Positions 62,976-64,000 of a DNA stretch of 64,000 nt are shown piece after piece. Source of the stretch: Bradyrhizobium huanghuaihaiense. Lineage in GTDB: Bacteria > Pseudomonadota > Alphaproteobacteria > Rhizobiales > Xanthobacteraceae. The notes beneath the pieces are model-generated. The model saw nothing but the letters and a program-made list of their open reading frames with translations. It did not search any database and was not told where the DNA came from. How positions within the stretch are numbered: the first letter of the stretch is position 1; the number at the start of each line of letters is the position of its first letter. The stretch is taken from NCBI RefSeq assembly GCF_007830635.1, contig NZ_VLLA01000013.1:1-64000 (forward strand). Reading direction: 5' to 3'. Made by a program: the position numbers and the translations under genes.

Positions 62976-63236
62976 CTAGTGACGGGCTGCTGCCACCATG
63001 GTGGCAGCAGCCGTGATATCTTCTGCGAAACGGGCCCCCCGCCAGGCGCGGGCCATGACGTGACGGACCAGCGCGTCCGCGGCCTGGGTCAGCGAGCGTG
63101 TCACCACGCCTGCGAGTGCAAATCGGAGATCGACGGCCATGAGATCGAGCGAAACGAGGCGGCCAAAGGCCCAGGCGTGCCAGAGCTGCGCCCGCCACAG
63201 CGGACCGGCCAGGCCGAGATGGATTGGAGTGATCAT
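62976..63236 (-). CDS. Small hypothetical protein (86 aa)
   Basis: I do not recognise this gene. It encodes 86 residues starting ITPIHLGLAGPLWRAQLW, with a moderately hydrophobic, Ala/Arg-rich composition and aromatic residues near the N-terminus. It has no clear signal peptide. The ATG follows AGAGGG; a TTG two codons earlier is possible. The end of the frame contains a 28-bp perfect palindrome, encoding AAATMVAAA. The gene is divergent from the WYL regulator, which may control it and the GST. Confidence 0.6.
   Translation of the reverse strand: MITPIHLGLAGPLWRAQLWHAWAFGRLVSLDLMAVDLRFALAGVVTRSLTQAADALVRHVMARAWRGARFAEDITAAATMVAAARH
62985..63012. repeat. Perfect 28-bp palindrome
   Basis: GGCTGCTGCCACCA is followed immediately by its exact complement. 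It lies in the 3' end of the small hypothetical gene and could form a hairpin with no loop in RNA or be a protein-binding site. Confidence 0.7.
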
Positions 63237-63283
63237 GGACAAACCCTCTTCAGTCGATGTGTTGTCCCGGTATAGAACCCCCC

Positions 63284-63305
63284 TGCTGCCAACATCCTGT
63301 CAGCA
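63284..63305. promoter_or_regulatory. Candidate WYL-regulator operator
   Basis: TGCTGCCA, six bases, TGTCAGCA: 7 of 8 positions pair. It stands between the divergent small gene and the WYL regulator, next to TATAGA (63271-63276), which could be a -10 box. Confidence 0.45.
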
Positions 63306-63349
63306 GCCGCGCGCCGATTTCTGATCCGTCGTTCGAGAAGAGAATTGTC

Positions 63350-64000
63350 ATGAGACGCGCCGACCGGCTGTTTCAGATCATCCAGGTGCTCCGGCGCACG
63401 CGTAAGCCGCTGACGGCGGACGCGATCGCGGCCGAGCTCGAGACCTCCAAGCGCACGATCTATCGCGACATCGCGACGCTGATCGGCCAGCGCGTGCCGA
63501 TCCGCGGCGAGGCCGGCATGGGCTACATCCTGGAAAAAGGTTTTGACCTGCCGCCTTTGATGCTGACGCCCGACGAGATCGAGGCGGCGGTGCTCGGCGC
63601 GCAATGGGTTGCGGGCCATGCCGATTCGGCGCTGGCGCGCGCAGCCGAAGACCTGATGGCCAAGATCGCCGACACTGTTCCCGAACGCCTGCGTCCCTTC
63701 GTGCTGGAGCCGGCGAGCCGGGCGCGGCCGAGCTGGAACAGGGAGCCTGATCGCCTCGACATGGTGCGCACGCGCACCCAGATCCACGAGGGCAAGAAGA
63801 TCATGCTGCGCTATCGCGACGAGCAGGGCCGCGCCAGCGAACGCATGATCTGGCCGATCTCTGTCGGCTATCTCGAAGCCGTGCGCCTGCTCGCGGCCTG
63901 GTGCGAGCTGCGCAGCGACTTCCGCAGCTTCCGCACCGACCGCGTGGTGGACGCGACCTATCTCGACGAAAGATATCCGGAGCGGCGTGACGTGCTGCGC
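63350..64000 (+). CDS. WYL-domain transcriptional regulator (partial)
   Basis: The gene runs off the right edge: 217 codons are in the window with no stop. The N-terminal helix-turn-helix (~1-60) reads FQIIQVLRRTRKPLTADAIA then ELETSKRTIYRDIATL of the DeoR/YafY type. The WYL domain (~135-217) has KIMLRYRDEQGRASERMIWP and RLLAAWCELRSDFRSFRTDRV. It likely senses a small molecule and controls the divergent small gene and GST. An ATG at 63350 has AGAAG upstream. About 15-20 residues are missing compared with family length. Confidence 0.88.
   Translation, partial: MRRADRLFQIIQVLRRTRKPLTADAIAAELETSKRTIYRDIATLIGQRVPIRGEAGMGYILEKGFDLPPLMLTPDEIEAAVLGAQWVAGHADSALARAAEDLMAKIADTVPERLRPFVLEPASRARPSWNREPDRLDMVRTRTQIHEGKKIMLRYRDEQGRASERMIWPISVGYLEAVRLLAAWCELRSDFRSFRTDRVVDATYLDERYPERRDVLR

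Overview
The window looks like chromosomal DNA of a high-GC alphaproteobacterium of the Bradyrhizobium / Rhodopseudomonas group. The evidence is a PhyR-NepR-EcfG general stress locus, pim-like and cou-like catabolic loci known from Rhodopseudomonas palustris, many solute-binding-protein transporters, and dense intergenic palindromic repeats. The genus is an inference. I saw no rRNA or tRNA gene, CRISPR array or prophage.

Layout. (1) 1-325: the 5' end of a group IIC intron, minus strand, directly behind the phyR terminator. (2) 381-2190: phyR divergent from nepR-ecfG. (3) 2258-11485: a minus-strand run headed by a TetR regulator, followed by an SDR, a crotonase, a feruloyl-CoA-synthase-like ligase, three acyl-CoA dehydrogenases and a nitroreductase. 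A thiolase and an acyl-CoA ligase lie divergently at 11641-14563. (4) 14743-20000: an alkyltransferase, two tandem hydrolases, a truncated carboxymuconolactone-decarboxylase gene divergent from an ECF sigma gene, and an exported M20 peptidase. (5) 20034-23131: GntR regulator, PhyH dioxygenase and SAF-domain oxidoreductase, pathway unknown. (6) 23589-26228: two duplicated orphan TRAP binding proteins of Tat type. (7) 26537-34244: a pimFABCD-like dicarboxylate beta-oxidation operon, divergent from an IclR regulator that leads into livGFHM and three successive binding-protein genes (34375-42830). (8) 43019-44302: a glycerate-kinase-family gene. (9) 44476-61957: a hydroxycinnamate locus with a CouR-like MarR regulator, livH, a livM-livG fusion, livF, pobA, a tripartite TRAP transporter, couB/couA-like genes, an SDR, a 4-hydroxybenzoyl-CoA-type thioesterase and a CouP-like binding protein. 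(10) 62212-64000: a GST, a small unknown gene and the start of a WYL regulator.

How it works together. Most of the window supports uptake, CoA activation and beta-oxidation of aromatic (phenylpropenoid), dicarboxylic and fatty acids. The cou-like locus can be read as a route from p-coumarate to p-coumaroyl-CoA, its 3-hydroxy and 3-keto forms, 4-hydroxybenzoyl-CoA, 4-hydroxybenzoate and protocatechuate. Related AT-rich palindromes precede pobA, tarP, couB and the liv genes, which suggests one shared regulator. Intergenic gaps hold at least eight families of paired inverted repeats (about 25 copies) and GC-rich terminators.
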